DNA from: Candidatus Companilactobacillus pullicola
Lineage (GTDB): Bacteria > Bacillota > Bacilli > Lactobacillales > Lactobacillaceae
DNA length: 64,000 nt
NCBI GenBank assembly: GCA_019116025.1
Contig: DXCM01000086.1
Location: 1-64,000 of the forward strand
Direction: 5' to 3'
This document shows, one piece after another, positions 46,245 through 55,802 of the stretch (positions are counted from its first letter, which is position 1; every line of letters begins with the position of its first letter). A program made the translations under genes and the position numbers. The notes beneath the pieces were generated by a model that saw only the letters and a program-made list of their open reading frames with translations, was not told the origin of the DNA and did not search any database.

Positions 46245-48542
46245 TTACATGCTGTCGTCTAAGGTCCAAACAATCGTACCCTTGTAAGTACCAGCAGAAT
46301 TGTCACCACTGGCTTCAAGTAAAATACCACTGCTATCAGACCATTGTTTATTAATATCGGTCACGGAATTATCGTTCAAAGTAGTTCCGGAAGCAATCTG
46401 AACATCGTTTCCTTCAATTGAATTGATAGTACCGCCACTCTTGAAGACAACGTCCCCATTGAAATCAGTAGTAGTACCAGTCTTAACCAACTTAGAAGCA
46501 TTGGCAGTCAATCGCCAACTATTACCGGAACCTCTCGTATCGCTAACAGCTAAGCCCCAGTCGCCAGTCCGACCGAGCAATTGATTCTTTGAAGTACTGC
46601 CGTTAACAGACTTGAAGTAGCCATTGATGGGGTATTGAGAAATAGAAACTGTCCCACCAGCAACCGTGATATTGAACGTTAATTCGTTAGACACACCGCC
46701 GTTATTGTCAGTGATATAGACCTGCAAAGTGTTATCCGGCAACAAGTCATCCTTAGAAATAGTAGCTTTCAGTTGGCCGACAGGATCACTACTACTCATG
46801 GAAAAAGTTTTTTCGGTGCCATTATTTAAAATAGTGTGGACTGTCATGTTAGCATTTGTCACTGTTTTAGAAGTGTCGGCATAAGCGACGTTCCCCACAA
46901 TATTAGCATCCTGATTTTTCTTGAGTTTCAAAGGATTGTCAGTCGTTGAAGTTAAATTGAGGTCCGGTTGTTTAATAGTGAAGATAGGTGAGTAACCATC
47001 ACTGATCGAGTTTGTACCAACGTATTTAGCATGCTGTGCAGCAACTGTAGTGTTGGAGGTTACCTTATTTGCGGTCCCGTAAATAGTGATTGTTGCGGAA
47101 GGATCAGTACTGCTTAATGACTTTGGCAAAGTGTAGGTCAAAGTTGAGATACCATTAGTCGTCTTAATATCTGAAGCTGGAATTTTAACCGTATCTGAAC
47201 CGACCGTTAATTGACCGATATTGCCGTCACCGTCAGCTTTATAAGTAACGTTTTGTGGCAAGTTGATCGTGCTTTCGATTGAATCCCAATCTTCATTACC
47301 ATCATCGTAGTGAAGGTTGTAATTGAGCTTCAAATTATCGCCGGAGTAAGCATAGTCTTTTGCAGATGTGAGAGCCTTATCATTTCTCGAAGTATCAACA
47401 AAGTTAAAACTGTTACTAGACTCCACGAAACTAGGAATCTGTTCAAAGATAACCAAACCATTTTCAGCGGATGTACCAGTTGAACCAGTAAAGCCATAAA
47501 GCAAGCGGTTATCTTTGATTTTACCAAAACGTCCTGTACCGTTGACATCGGCGTCAGATAACTTGACCACGCCAGCAATATTTTTACTACTAGTAATCGG
47601 GCTGCCATCAAGATTCTTATCATTGTAGTGATAAGTAATAAGTTTATTAGGAAAATCGACAGTAATGGTTAAGTGTATCCAATTATTAGTATTCATTATA
47701 TCGGGAACTAATAAATCATCATCCCCCTTACTTCCAGGGAAGGAATGATTCATAGTGTAGTAATAGGCTTTTTTGGCACTGCTAAATACCGTCGGCTTAT
47801 AAGAGATGGCAACGGGATTGTACGTGCTGGCCTGTGCCGGAAATCCAGAAGCAATGTGTGAGTACGTATCACCATTATCGCCGTCGTCGAATGAACTGGA
47901 AGGATCAGAATTCATAAGCTGGTTGTAAGCGGTCTCGGCATTAGAACTGAATTTAGTAATATTTGGAAAAGGATCAAATTCCAAAGCCCAACTATTTTGA
48001 ATGGCCTGAGCACTAAGTGTGGAGGCATCTGAGGTGGTGGGATTTACATCTGATCCCCAAACACCAAGCGTTTCACCAACATTAATCGAATCTCTGTAAC
48101 TAGAGATGGCATTAGTACCTCGACTATCATTTTGCAAAACAAAAGCTAAGCCATCACCCTTATTAGTAGCATCCTTATAATTAGTCATAACCATCCACAT
48201 AGAGAGAGTTTGTTTTTTATCTGTACTGATGTAATTTTGTTTGTCGGGGTCACCCCAGATACCACCAGCTTGAGAACCACCGTTAACAATTTGGACAATA
48301 CTAGTCCCATCGCTATTAGGAGCCAAAACTTTACTGGAAACACCCGGATTATAGACGGTACCGTCGGCGGCAGTCACAGGCATAGCAAATCTACCGTTAG
48401 ACATATTAATTCCCTGTGGAGCAGTGCTGACAGCCTTGTCATAAGCTGAATCGGCGTGTACGGGAATAGTAAATAAAGTACTTATAATTATTATCAAAAA
48501 ACTTGTTAACAGGATGAATAAAGTCCTCTGCTTCATCATCAT
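46245..48542 (-). CDS. Large L-type-lectin / WxL surface protein 1
   Basis: A 765-aa secreted protein. The signal peptide ends at VHA-DS. An L-type lectin-like domain covers about 35-380 (WGDPDKQNYIST, GDGLAFVLQNDSRG, ETLGVWGSD, IQNSWALEFDPF). Ig-like repeats follow. The C-terminal WxL domain has both motifs (SWRLTANASKL and YKGTIVWTL) for peptidoglycan binding. The longer frame starts at GTG 48551, but GAGG suits ATG 48542. It is probably an adhesin or carbohydrate-binding component of a csc complex. Confidence 0.85.
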   Translation of the reverse strand: MMMKQRTLFILLTSFLIIIISTLFTIPVHADSAYDKAVSTAPQGINMSNGRFAMPVTAADGTVYNPGVSSKVLAPNSDGTSIVQIVNGGSQAGGIWGDPDKQNYISTDKKQTLSMWMVMTNYKDATNKGDGLAFVLQNDSRGTNAISSYRDSINVGETLGVWGSDVNPTTSDASTLSAQAIQNSWALEFDPFPNITKFSSNAETAYNQLMNSDPSSSFDDGDNGDTYSHIASGFPAQASTYNPVAISYKPTVFSSAKKAYYYTMNHSFPGSKGDDDLLVPDIMNTNNWIHLTITVDFPNKLITYHYNDKNLDGSPITSSKNIAGVVKLSDADVNGTGRFGKIKDNRLLYGFTGSTGTSAENGLVIFEQIPSFVESSNSFNFVDTSRNDKALTSAKDYAYSGDNLKLNYNLHYDDGNEDWDSIESTINLPQNVTYKADGDGNIGQLTVGSDTVKIPASDIKTTNGISTLTYTLPKSLSSTDPSATITIYGTANKVTSNTTVAAQHAKYVGTNSISDGYSPIFTIKQPDLNLTSTTDNPLKLKKNQDANIVGNVAYADTSKTVTNANMTVHTILNNGTEKTFSMSSSDPVGQLKATISKDDLLPDNTLQVYITDNNGGVSNELTFNITVAGGTVSISQYPINGYFKSVNGSTSKNQLLGRTGDWGLAVSDTRGSGNSWRLTANASKLVKTGTTTDFNGDVVFKSGGTINSIEGNDVQIASGTTLNDNSVTDINKQWSDSSGILLEASGDNSAGTYKGTIVWTLDDSM

Positions 48543-48651
48543 GTTGATCACATCCTCAAAATGCCATATTCTGACTCTATAATATATCCATGAAGTCGAA
48601 AATGATACAATTTGATTTTTTTATTTATACAATAAATATGATTTAAAAAAT

Positions 48652-48682
48652 AAAAAAGATAACCGATTGGGGTTATCTTTTT
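48652..48682. terminator. Terminator after the 1055-aa WxL gene
   Basis: AAAAAGATAACC and GGTTATCTTTTT form a 12-bp stem with a short loop; its distal arm touches the stop codon of the gene at 48681. Confidence 0.75.
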
Positions 48683-51600
48683 ATAAACTTTCAGTTAAAT
48701 TCCAATAGATCGTACCTTGATAATCGCCAGCTTGCGGTAAAGTATCGGCTTTGAGCAGGATACCTTCGTCAGAACTCCATTTGTTACTAATATCGACCGT
48801 GTGAGCGTCCAAATTAGTATCTTTGGCAATCATCGGATCAAGGCTCAGAGGAATAGCTAAGCCATCTTTATTGATGTAGGACATTGAAAGATCAGAAGCC
48901 TTATTAGTTGAAGCGTAATCTAAGTTACCAGCCTCAGCTTTAAGAACCCAGCCAGCCTTGTAGCTTGTCACATCCAGATCCCAGTCACCGGCACGACTGA
49001 TATAGCCAGGCTTGAAGGATTTGGGATCAATCGTCTTGAAACGATAATTGTTAAAATCTAGTTCCAAAGCTTTGGCTAAAATTTTCAAGTTAAAGGATTC
49101 AGTGTTGGTCTTTCGCCCATAAGGGTCGGTGAAGTAGACGGATACCACAGAAGTATCTTTATCAGTCGGCAATTTTAATTCATCGCCGGTTAAGTCGAAA
49201 CTCATGTCGAACGCTGAATCCTTAGCTTCAGTGGGATTGGATATTTTAGAATTGATAGGCGTCTGGTCATCAACGGTGAAGACACCAGTTAAATCGTGTT
49301 GATTCAAAGTATAATCACTGCCGTAAGTGAAAGTCATTGGGAAATGAACCTTGCCACTAGCACCAAGAACAGTTATATTGCTAGATTGCGCTTTGATAGT
49401 TGGCGTTAGTTTAGGAACATTGATGGTTACTGTCGTTTCGGCACTAGCGTACTTGCCATCTTGAATGGTAATTTTTACAATATTTTTACCTTCAGTTAAG
49501 ACGTTATCGTCAGCGGGATTCTTGAGATAATCCTCTAAACTTTGACTGACTGGTTTGTCGTAGGCGATAGGTTTCAAATCAATATCGATTTTGCCATCAT
49601 GTGCCATGGTTTTGGTTATCTTGTGAACTGTACCATCAGGATTAGTGATCTCATAAGTTTTAGTGACGTTATCATCTTTAAAGGCTGAGTTGTCAGAATA
49701 CTTGTAGCTTCCTGATAGCGTGACCGGTTTATTATCATCGACCGTGATATTAATTTTGTCAGGAGAAATCACTAGTTCACTGTCGGTGACGGTGATGTTG
49801 TAGGTTACGGTGTTGGAAACCAATCCCTGGCTATCGGTAAGATATACTTTGATTTTATAACTACCTGGATCCAAGGTTTCTTTAGGGATGTCGAGTGAAT
49901 AGTCACCAGTTGTAGCATCTTTTGCAACGGGTACACTCCAGGAACTCTTCATATTAGTAGTTTTACCGTTGCTATCGAAAACTTCACCATAAGCTGATAG
50001 GTCATCGCCACTGAATTTGGAATTGAACAAATAACTGGCAGTTCCCTTGAGTTTTAAGTCGTTAGTTTTCTTGATAGTTTGTGTTTCTGAATCTTTATCT
50101 GCGGTAATCTGTAATTTCTGATTAGTGATTTTGAAGCCATAACTCATGACATCAGCATTGTAGTAATCACTCTTATAAGCGGTATGTTCGGGATCGACTG
50201 TGGTTGAAGTAACAGTATTACTTACAGGGGCACTGGCAGTCCCGTAAATCTTGATATTCAGTTCGGTACTCTTTTTGGAAAGGGCACCAAGGTCTAAATT
50301 AAGGGTCTGGACATCATCGCCATCAGCGTTCTTAGTTGTGGTTAACTGTGAAGCACTAATGTAAGTAACGCTATTAGGGTCGTCAGGATAGGTGATCTCA
50401 CCAATATGATTGTTACTATCATTTTGATAAGTCACGTGTTGTGGCAACTGCATTTTAGCGGTGATATCACCAGTACCAACGGCACCAGAATCATATTTCA
50501 AATTATAGTTGAAGGCCAATTTGTCACCGTCGCCAACGGTATAATCAGAATCGCTGGCTGTTGGATTTTCAGAACGACGGTCAAGATCTTTGATAGCCCG
50601 TTTTTGAGTAACATCGTAAAGACTTGATGTATCAATAACATTGGCCACAGCGGGGATTTTTTCAAGGATGACATCGTTGTATCCAGGTGTGGAACCAGGA
50701 GAACCTGTAGAACTAGTGAATCCCCAACGAATCTTAGTTTGACCGTCGCTTAGATTAAACTTTCGTAGATCAATTTTAATAGGATCATCAATGTCACGAG
50801 GACGTTTGTCCCAAGTACTGTATGGCTTAACAGTTCCGTCTGTTTCACGATCATTGTAGACATAGCTGATGTAACCATAATTACTATCATCTTTATCAGG
50901 TTTATAGGTAAAAGTGAAGTGGTGCCAAGCATCCTTACCGGTGTTATTTGTATTGGAATCATAGCCACCGATAGTTGCGTTAAAAATAACATTGTGGTGA
51001 TGCAAACCATAGAAGTTATTAATGCTTGCCATCTTTAAAGCATAAGAATCGGGATCACCCGGATAAGTCCAAGCAACGTGTTGGCCTTTAGCTTCAAGGG
51101 TATTTTTACTATCGTACAAGCCATCGAAGAGGTCGTTGGTAGAGTTGTCGTTATACTGTTGCGTACCATTTTTTAAACCAGCGTTTGAACTTGAATTGTT
51201 AAAGGCATCGAATTCGAGTGCAAAACTATTCTGAATAGCGTAACTAGCAATAGTACTGGTGTCAGTGAGACTTTTTGGTGCGACCATTCCTCCGTAAACA
51301 CCTAATGATTCACCATAGGCTGGATAATTTTTTTCAGGATCCAAAAAAGATATTAGTCCAGCTTTTTTATAATAACGTCCAATGGCGTCGCTTCCTCTGG
51401 AATCATTCTGTAATACCAGAGCAACCCCATCACCGGAAACGTTGAACGTTGGTCCTACGTAGATCCAACCGGTAATTGTTTGCTCCTTAGTTAAGTCAAA
51501 ATAATTGTATGATTCGGAAGAATCGTCTGGATTGGTCATCCTTCCCCAGATAGATCCGACTTCATCTTTGTTACCATCGGTCATTTGAATAACATCGACA

Positions 51601-51848
51601 GGATTAGAACTCGTTTTATCAGCCTTTAGAATCTGTACAGAATTATTTGTATCAGGAGTTCCAGTATAAGTTGTGGGATATTCAAAAAGATTACCGATCT
51701 TTATTCCATTGGGTGCTGCTTTTAAAACGTCAGAATATGACGGAAACTGATCCGCCGCTTGAATCCTAGTTGTGTGCATAAAAAAGATGGTTAACGCAAA
51801 AAAGAGCATAACTATAATGGATAGATTATGTCTCTGTTTATAATACAT
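48681..51848 (-). CDS. Large L-type-lectin / WxL surface protein 2
   Basis: A 1055-aa secreted protein: signal peptide ending near TRIQA, lectin-like domain (about 35-390; GDGVALVLQNDSRGSDAIG, GESLGVYGGM, IQNSFALEFDAFN), four or so Ig/bacterial-surface repeats, and a WxL domain (AGWVLKAEAGNL, YQGTIYWNL). It shares architecture with the genes at 46245 and 62190. GAGGGAAT precedes the ATG. The two minus-strand WxL genes are separate units with a terminator between them. Confidence 0.85.
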   Translation of the reverse strand: MYYKQRHNLSIIVMLFFALTIFFMHTTRIQAADQFPSYSDVLKAAPNGIKIGNLFEYPTTYTGTPDTNNSVQILKADKTSSNPVDVIQMTDGNKDEVGSIWGRMTNPDDSSESYNYFDLTKEQTITGWIYVGPTFNVSGDGVALVLQNDSRGSDAIGRYYKKAGLISFLDPEKNYPAYGESLGVYGGMVAPKSLTDTSTIASYAIQNSFALEFDAFNNSSSNAGLKNGTQQYNDNSTNDLFDGLYDSKNTLEAKGQHVAWTYPGDPDSYALKMASINNFYGLHHHNVIFNATIGGYDSNTNNTGKDAWHHFTFTYKPDKDDSNYGYISYVYNDRETDGTVKPYSTWDKRPRDIDDPIKIDLRKFNLSDGQTKIRWGFTSSTGSPGSTPGYNDVILEKIPAVANVIDTSSLYDVTQKRAIKDLDRRSENPTASDSDYTVGDGDKLAFNYNLKYDSGAVGTGDITAKMQLPQHVTYQNDSNNHIGEITYPDDPNSVTYISASQLTTTKNADGDDVQTLNLDLGALSKKSTELNIKIYGTASAPVSNTVTSTTVDPEHTAYKSDYYNADVMSYGFKITNQKLQITADKDSETQTIKKTNDLKLKGTASYLFNSKFSGDDLSAYGEVFDSNGKTTNMKSSWSVPVAKDATTGDYSLDIPKETLDPGSYKIKVYLTDSQGLVSNTVTYNITVTDSELVISPDKINITVDDNKPVTLSGSYKYSDNSAFKDDNVTKTYEITNPDGTVHKITKTMAHDGKIDIDLKPIAYDKPVSQSLEDYLKNPADDNVLTEGKNIVKITIQDGKYASAETTVTINVPKLTPTIKAQSSNITVLGASGKVHFPMTFTYGSDYTLNQHDLTGVFTVDDQTPINSKISNPTEAKDSAFDMSFDLTGDELKLPTDKDTSVVSVYFTDPYGRKTNTESFNLKILAKALELDFNNYRFKTIDPKSFKPGYISRAGDWDLDVTSYKAGWVLKAEAGNLDYASTNKASDLSMSYINKDGLAIPLSLDPMIAKDTNLDAHTVDISNKWSSDEGILLKADTLPQAGDYQGTIYWNLTESL

Positions 51849-52009
51849 TTTTATTCCCTCTTATATTACATGTTACATATCTTTATAAATATAATACTAT
51901 TAAAAAATATTTATAACTATATCAAAAAGAGAAAAATTGATTTATTAATACTGATTTTTTTAATAATTATAGTAATGGCGGCGACATTTTATGTCGTAAC
52001 CACAAACTA

Positions 52010-52051
52010 AAAAAGATGGAACTTCCTATCATAAGGAGTTTCCATCTTTTC
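52010..52051 (-). terminator. Terminator of the purine permease gene
   Basis: On the minus strand AAAGATGGAAACTCC pairs with GGAAGTTCCATCTTT, followed by T-run. Confidence 0.8.
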
Positions 52052-52074
52052 TTGTTTAATTCTAAAATTCAATT

Positions 52075-53415
52075 TTAACCTGGCAAAATATTAATAAAGT
52101 AAAGTAGGATAATGAATACCACGAACAAAATGTACATAATAGGTGTAACTTCCTTACGACGACCTGCGGCCCACATTGTTAATGGGTAGAAGAGGATTCC
52201 GAAAGCAAATCCGTAAGAGATGTTGTATGTCAAAGGCATACCTACAATAGTAAGAAAGGCTGGCATAGCAATTTCAAACTTGCTCCAGTCGATTTGTTTC
52301 ATTGATTCGGCCATTAAGATACCGACAATGATCAATACTGGAGCGGTAACGTTTGAAGTAACGACGGTCAATAGTGGTGAGAAGAACATAGCGATGGCAA
52401 ACATTACACTGACAACTAACGATGTTAAACCTGTACGTCCACCAACAGCGATACCGGCAGATGACTCAACGTAAGCGGCAGTTGGAGTAGTACCCATAAC
52501 TGCACCACCTAACATAGAAATAGAATCAGCCATCAAAGCACGACCAATTCGAGGCATCTTGTTGTCCTTCATGAAGCCAGCTTGTTCAGCTAAGCCGATC
52601 AAAGTACCAGCAGTATCAAAGAAGGCAACTAATAGGAAGACTAGAACAACGGCCCAAAGTTTGGGATCAGATAGATCAGGTAAGTGAGCGATACTGACAC
52701 CAAAAGTTGGTTTCATACTTGGGATGGTTGAGATAACTTGTTTTGGCAATGGAATTAATCTCGTTACCAATCCTAAAATAGTAGTCAACACCATACCGAT
52801 GAAGATTGATCCGGGCACCTTTTTAGCCATTAATAGACCAGTTACGACTAGTCCAAAAATTGTTAACCAAGTTGTTGGAACAGTTAGTGAACCCATTGCG
52901 ACAAGCGTTGACTTGCTGCTGACAACTAAGCCACCACCTTGCAAACCAACAAAAGCGATGAAGAGTCCAATACCAGAAGCCATGGCCAATTTTAAGTCAT
53001 GTGGAATTGAGTCGATTACCAATTCACGCAATTTTAATACAGAAATCAATAAGAATAGAATACTGGACATGAAGACTCCAGCCATTGCGGTTTGCCAAGG
53101 AATACCCATGGCGAGAACAACTGAGTAGGTGAAGAAGGCATTATCACCCAAACCTGGAGCAATTGCAATCGGATAATTAGCTAATAATGCCATTAAAATA
53201 GAACCCAAGATTGCTGAAAGTGCAGTAGCTGTGAAAACAGCACCTTTGTTCATACCCGCGACCCCTAAAACTTGCGGATTGACAAAGAGGATGTAGGCCA
53301 TTGATACGAAGGTCGTCAAACCAGCTAGAATTTCGCGTCTAACAGTAGTCTGAGCTTCTTGCAAGTGGAACAATTTTTCAATGAAGCTACGATTTGAACC
53401 TGTTGAAGAATCCAT
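52075..53415 (-). CDS. NCS2-family hypoxanthine/guanine permease (PbuG/AzgA type)
   Basis: A 446-aa nucleobase transporter with about 12-14 helices. EILAGLTTFVSMAYILFVNP, ANYPIAIAPGLGDNAFF and FLLVAFFDTAGTLIGLAEQAG are diagnostic of the AzgA-like subgroup that imports purines. AGGGGGT lies upstream of the ATG. A PurR-box-like sequence about 100 bp upstream suggests purine control. No purine riboswitch is seen in the leader. Confidence 0.9.
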   Translation of the reverse strand: MDSSTGSNRSFIEKLFHLQEAQTTVRREILAGLTTFVSMAYILFVNPQVLGVAGMNKGAVFTATALSAILGSILMALLANYPIAIAPGLGDNAFFTYSVVLAMGIPWQTAMAGVFMSSILFLLISVLKLRELVIDSIPHDLKLAMASGIGLFIAFVGLQGGGLVVSSKSTLVAMGSLTVPTTWLTIFGLVVTGLLMAKKVPGSIFIGMVLTTILGLVTRLIPLPKQVISTIPSMKPTFGVSIAHLPDLSDPKLWAVVLVFLLVAFFDTAGTLIGLAEQAGFMKDNKMPRIGRALMADSISMLGGAVMGTTPTAAYVESSAGIAVGGRTGLTSLVVSVMFAIAMFFSPLLTVVTSNVTAPVLIIVGILMAESMKQIDWSKFEIAMPAFLTIVGMPLTYNISYGFAFGILFYPLTMWAAGRRKEVTPIMYILFVVFIILLYFINILPG

Positions 53416-53513
53416 GATATAACCCCCTAGGTTTTTTTATTACTTAGAAAGTATTACAAAAATTATGGAAAATAGCAAGTAAAATACGATTTATTTGAGC
53501 TACGTTTTGGATA

Positions 53514-53526
53514 ATTGTTCGGGATT
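53514..53526 (-). promoter_or_regulatory. PurR-box-like sequence upstream of the purine permease
   Basis: On the minus strand AATCCCGAACAAT matches the lactic-acid-bacterial PurBox AWWWCCGAACWWT at 12 of 13 positions. Confidence 0.5.
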
Positions 53527-53602
53527 ATTGATATATAGATATAATTATTTACAAATTTAAATGTTTATTATAATTAAATAACGAATAATAACTATTATAT
53601 AC

Positions 53603-53628
53603 AAAAAAAGATAGCCTAATAGGTTATC
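53603..53628 (-). terminator. Minus-strand terminator behind family-2 repeat copy 2
   Basis: GATAACC-TATTA-GGCTATC-type hairpin (minus strand) is followed by seven T. It would end a minus-strand transcript through the repeat. Confidence 0.6.
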
Positions 53629-53635
53629 AGTTCTT

Positions 53636-53800
53636 TATTGTGGGCTTGGAATGCGGCGGACGCGGCTTGAAGCTAATAATTTTTCACTTCGCGAAAAATC
53701 ATGGATCTCCAAGTCCGGTCTTCTACTAACCTTGCTTCGCAAGCTAAGTAGAATTTCACCACTTAGGGCCCACAGATTTTCAACCACCGACTGGATTTCT
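53636..53800 (-). repeat. Family-2 structured repeat, copy 2
   Basis: Read on the minus strand: outer arms TGTGGGC/GCCCACA, then GTGAAATT, hairpin 1 (TTCTACT-AGCTTGC...GCAAGGTTAGTAGAA), GACC, hairpin 2 (ATTTTTCGCGAAGTGAAAAAT closed by CTTG/CAAG), GCATTCCA. It has the same order as the copies at 22977 and 53991, with different but paired stems. A terminator follows directly on the same strand. Confidence 0.75.
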
Positions 53801-53990
53801 GTTTCTATTGTTATTTATTGGAGATGCGATATATGGGTAGTTTTTAGTTCTATGTAAAATCAGATGAAGTTAGACTCAAAAAGGCAGCAGGGCTCATCAA
53901 TTGAACTAATATGTCTGAATATCTGTTTTTATAAACGTTATTTCTACTATATTAGTATCCTAAGAATATATAAACGATAGAACAACACAT
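53801..53990. other. Short gene-free spacer between two repeat copies
   Basis: No supported gene or RNA is seen. It separates the oppositely oriented family-2 copies 2 and 3. Confidence 0.4.
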
Positions 53991-54152
53991 TAGTCTGGAG
54001 TAACAAGGCCGATTGGTCTCAGCCGTGAAATTATACTTAGCGATTTATCGCTTAGTATAAGACCTGTATTTGAAACAGTTGTGGTCTTCAATTGGTTCAA
54101 ATCAGTGTCCACAGCGTTCCAGACCAATCGGCCTTGTTGCGGAGGACGGGTA
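53991..54152 (+). repeat. Family-2 structured repeat, copy 3
   Basis: Outer arms AACAAGGCCGATTGGTCT (54002-54019) and AGACCAATCGGCCTTGTT (54121-54138) pair over 18 bp without mismatch. GTGAAATT, hairpin 1 (TACTTAGCGA-TTTA-TCGCTTAGTA), GACC, hairpin 2 (ATTTGAA...TTCAAAT), GCGTTCCA and the trailing GGAGGACGGG follow the family plan. Confidence 0.85.
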
Positions 54153-54172
54153 CTTATTCTATACCGCCTTAC

Positions 54173-54814
54173 TTAGCTAAAAATGTCTTCTTCTGGTTGA
54201 TCTCCACTTGCAAAGGTGTATTCTTTGCCGATTGTGGATGAATTTTGGATGATTAGGGCGATTGCTTTGGCGACGTCTACTCTTGGAATTGTGTCATTTT
54301 CGTTTGGTCCCAACAGCTTGATTTTGCCTGTGCCGTCTTCATTAGTTAGGGTTCCGGGGTGAATGATTGTGTAATCTAGGCTGGTTCCACGTAAGTGATC
54401 GTCGGCATAATGTTTGGCAATCATATATGGTTTGATTCCAGAGGCACTCCATTTGTTGCGGTTATCGCTGTAAACAGAACTAACCATGATGTAGCGTTTG
54501 ATCCCGATTGCTTCGGCTACCATCATCGTTTTGATAGCACCATCGAGATCTATTTCCATAGTTAAAGCATCACTAGCACCACCAGATCCAGCTGAGAAGA
54601 CGATTACATCGGCATCGGATTCTTCTATTGAATTCTTAATATCGTCTAGAGAAGCGGTTAAATCGATAAATTGAGTCTCAATATTGTTTTCGTTGTAGGC
54701 CTTGATCTGTTCTTGACTACGCAATCCGGCAACAAATTCGATGTTCCTTGATTGCAATTCACCAATCAGTAAGTGTCCTATCTTGCCGTGGGCACCAATT
54801 ATAAGAACTTTCAT
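54173..54814 (-). CDS. NAD(P)-binding NmrA/SDR-like protein (YhfK type)
   Basis: A 213-aa atypical short-chain dehydrogenase/NmrA-like protein. The N-terminal VLIIGAHGKIGHLLIGEL is the dinucleotide-binding loop; DVIVFSAGSGG, IMVSSVYSDN and DYTIIHPGTLTNEDGTG follow. The active-site Tyr-x-x-x-Lys is modified (YMIAKHYAD). Substrate unknown; relatives respond to oxidative or redox stress. It is divergent from a flavoprotein gene. Confidence 0.82.
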   Translation of the reverse strand: MKVLIIGAHGKIGHLLIGELQSRNIEFVAGLRSQEQIKAYNENNIETQFIDLTASLDDIKNSIEESDADVIVFSAGSGGASDALTMEIDLDGAIKTMMVAEAIGIKRYIMVSSVYSDNRNKWSASGIKPYMIAKHYADDHLRGTSLDYTIIHPGTLTNEDGTGKIKLLGPNENDTIPRVDVAKAIALIIQNSSTIGKEYTFASGDQPEEDIFS

Positions 54815-54924
54815 ACTCAGACCTCCTTAGTTAACCATACTGTATCAACAAATTTTTAATAATGCTAGTGTTTTGAATCTTATATTTGAGTATATTAGAC
54901 TTATATACAAAGGGGAAAATGCGT

Positions 54925-55686
54925 ATGAAAATATTAGGGATTTTGGCTTCACATCAAGAACATGGTCTCAATGCCCAAATGTTGGATGAAGTGTTGAAAA
55001 ATGTTGATAGTGGAGTCGAAACGGAGACAATTTTTTTAGAGAATTATGATATTACGCCACACAAGTATCATGAGGATAATCCTGTTTTGGATGAATTAGC
55101 TCAGAAATTAATGGACAGTGATGTCTGGGTCTTTGCTGCACCGACTTATTGGCGTGAATTGTCGGGTGTTTTGAAGAATTTCTTTGACTGCATGCGTCCA
55201 AAATTCGTTTACTTCAAACAAAATGGCGATACGATACCTGGTCAATTCAAGAATAAGCACTATTTGAGTATTTCATCTTGTTACGTTTCTACATTAGAGA
55301 ACTTTGTCACCGGCGTCACCGACGATTCATTTAAAACCATCGATCGAGTGATGTCAGCTGCTGGCGTGATAAAAGTTGGAGAAATAGTTTTGCCTAATAC
55401 ATTTGGCATGAAAACCATTCCATATAATAAGAAGAAACTGTGTCAAAAATACGCTAAAAAGATTTCTGTCAGGAAGAGAAAGGATGATTCAACCGTGAAA
55501 AGATATATAGAGCTATTCTTTATGATTGCCGTTATGGCACTAATAACAATGGGGATTCAATTGCCACTCACAAACTGGATCGGTAATAATTTCTGGTTGA
55601 ATTACGCTAGTTTTACGGTAATTTTCTTTGTCTTGCTGGCTTGCATCTTGCACTTTATGACTTTTGTTAAGCATCGTCGTCGCTAA
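54925..55686 (+). CDS. Flavodoxin-fold NAD(P)H reductase fused to two membrane helices
   Basis: A 253-aa protein. Residues 1-180 form an NADPH-dependent FMN-reductase/flavodoxin domain (ILGILASHQEHGLNAQML, VWVFAAPTYWRELSGVLKNFFDC). A linker KKISVRKRKDD leads to two C-terminal membrane helices (LFFMIAVMALITMGIQLPL and FTVIFFVLLACILHFM), which most relatives lack. AGGGG best fits ATG 54925. It could pass electrons to membrane components, but that is inference. Confidence 0.75.
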   Translation: MKILGILASHQEHGLNAQMLDEVLKNVDSGVETETIFLENYDITPHKYHEDNPVLDELAQKLMDSDVWVFAAPTYWRELSGVLKNFFDCMRPKFVYFKQNGDTIPGQFKNKHYLSISSCYVSTLENFVTGVTDDSFKTIDRVMSAAGVIKVGEIVLPNTFGMKTIPYNKKKLCQKYAKKISVRKRKDDSTVKRYIELFFMIAVMALITMGIQLPLTNWIGNNFWLNYASFTVIFFVLLACILHFMTFVKHRRR

Positions 55687-55689
55687 AAT

Positions 55690-55734
55690 AAAAAAATCTC
55701 GGTCAATTTGTTAGGAATTGATCGAGATTTCTTG
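55690..55734. terminator. Bidirectional terminator between flavoprotein and tpx
   Basis: AAATCTCGGTCAATT pairs with AATTGATCGAGATTT with one G-T pair; flanking A- and T-runs serve both strands. Confidence 0.8.
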
Positions 55735-55802
55735 TTATTATCAGGAATGGTTCAACGCATTTGTATAGGAATTTTTACAAATGTTGAATTAGTTCAATGG
55801 TT

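Noticed and set aside
51828-52010. 60-codon hydrophobic frame upstream of the large WxL gene
   Set aside because: AT-rich sequence easily reads as Ile/Leu/Tyr; no ribosome site and it overlaps the divergent gene's start.
53416-53600. Purine riboswitch upstream of the purine permease
   Set aside because: The conserved loop sequences of the purine aptamer are absent; only a PurR-box-like site is seen.
53651-53857. 68-codon plus-strand frame
   Set aside because: Lies within the family-2 repeat and has no ribosome site.
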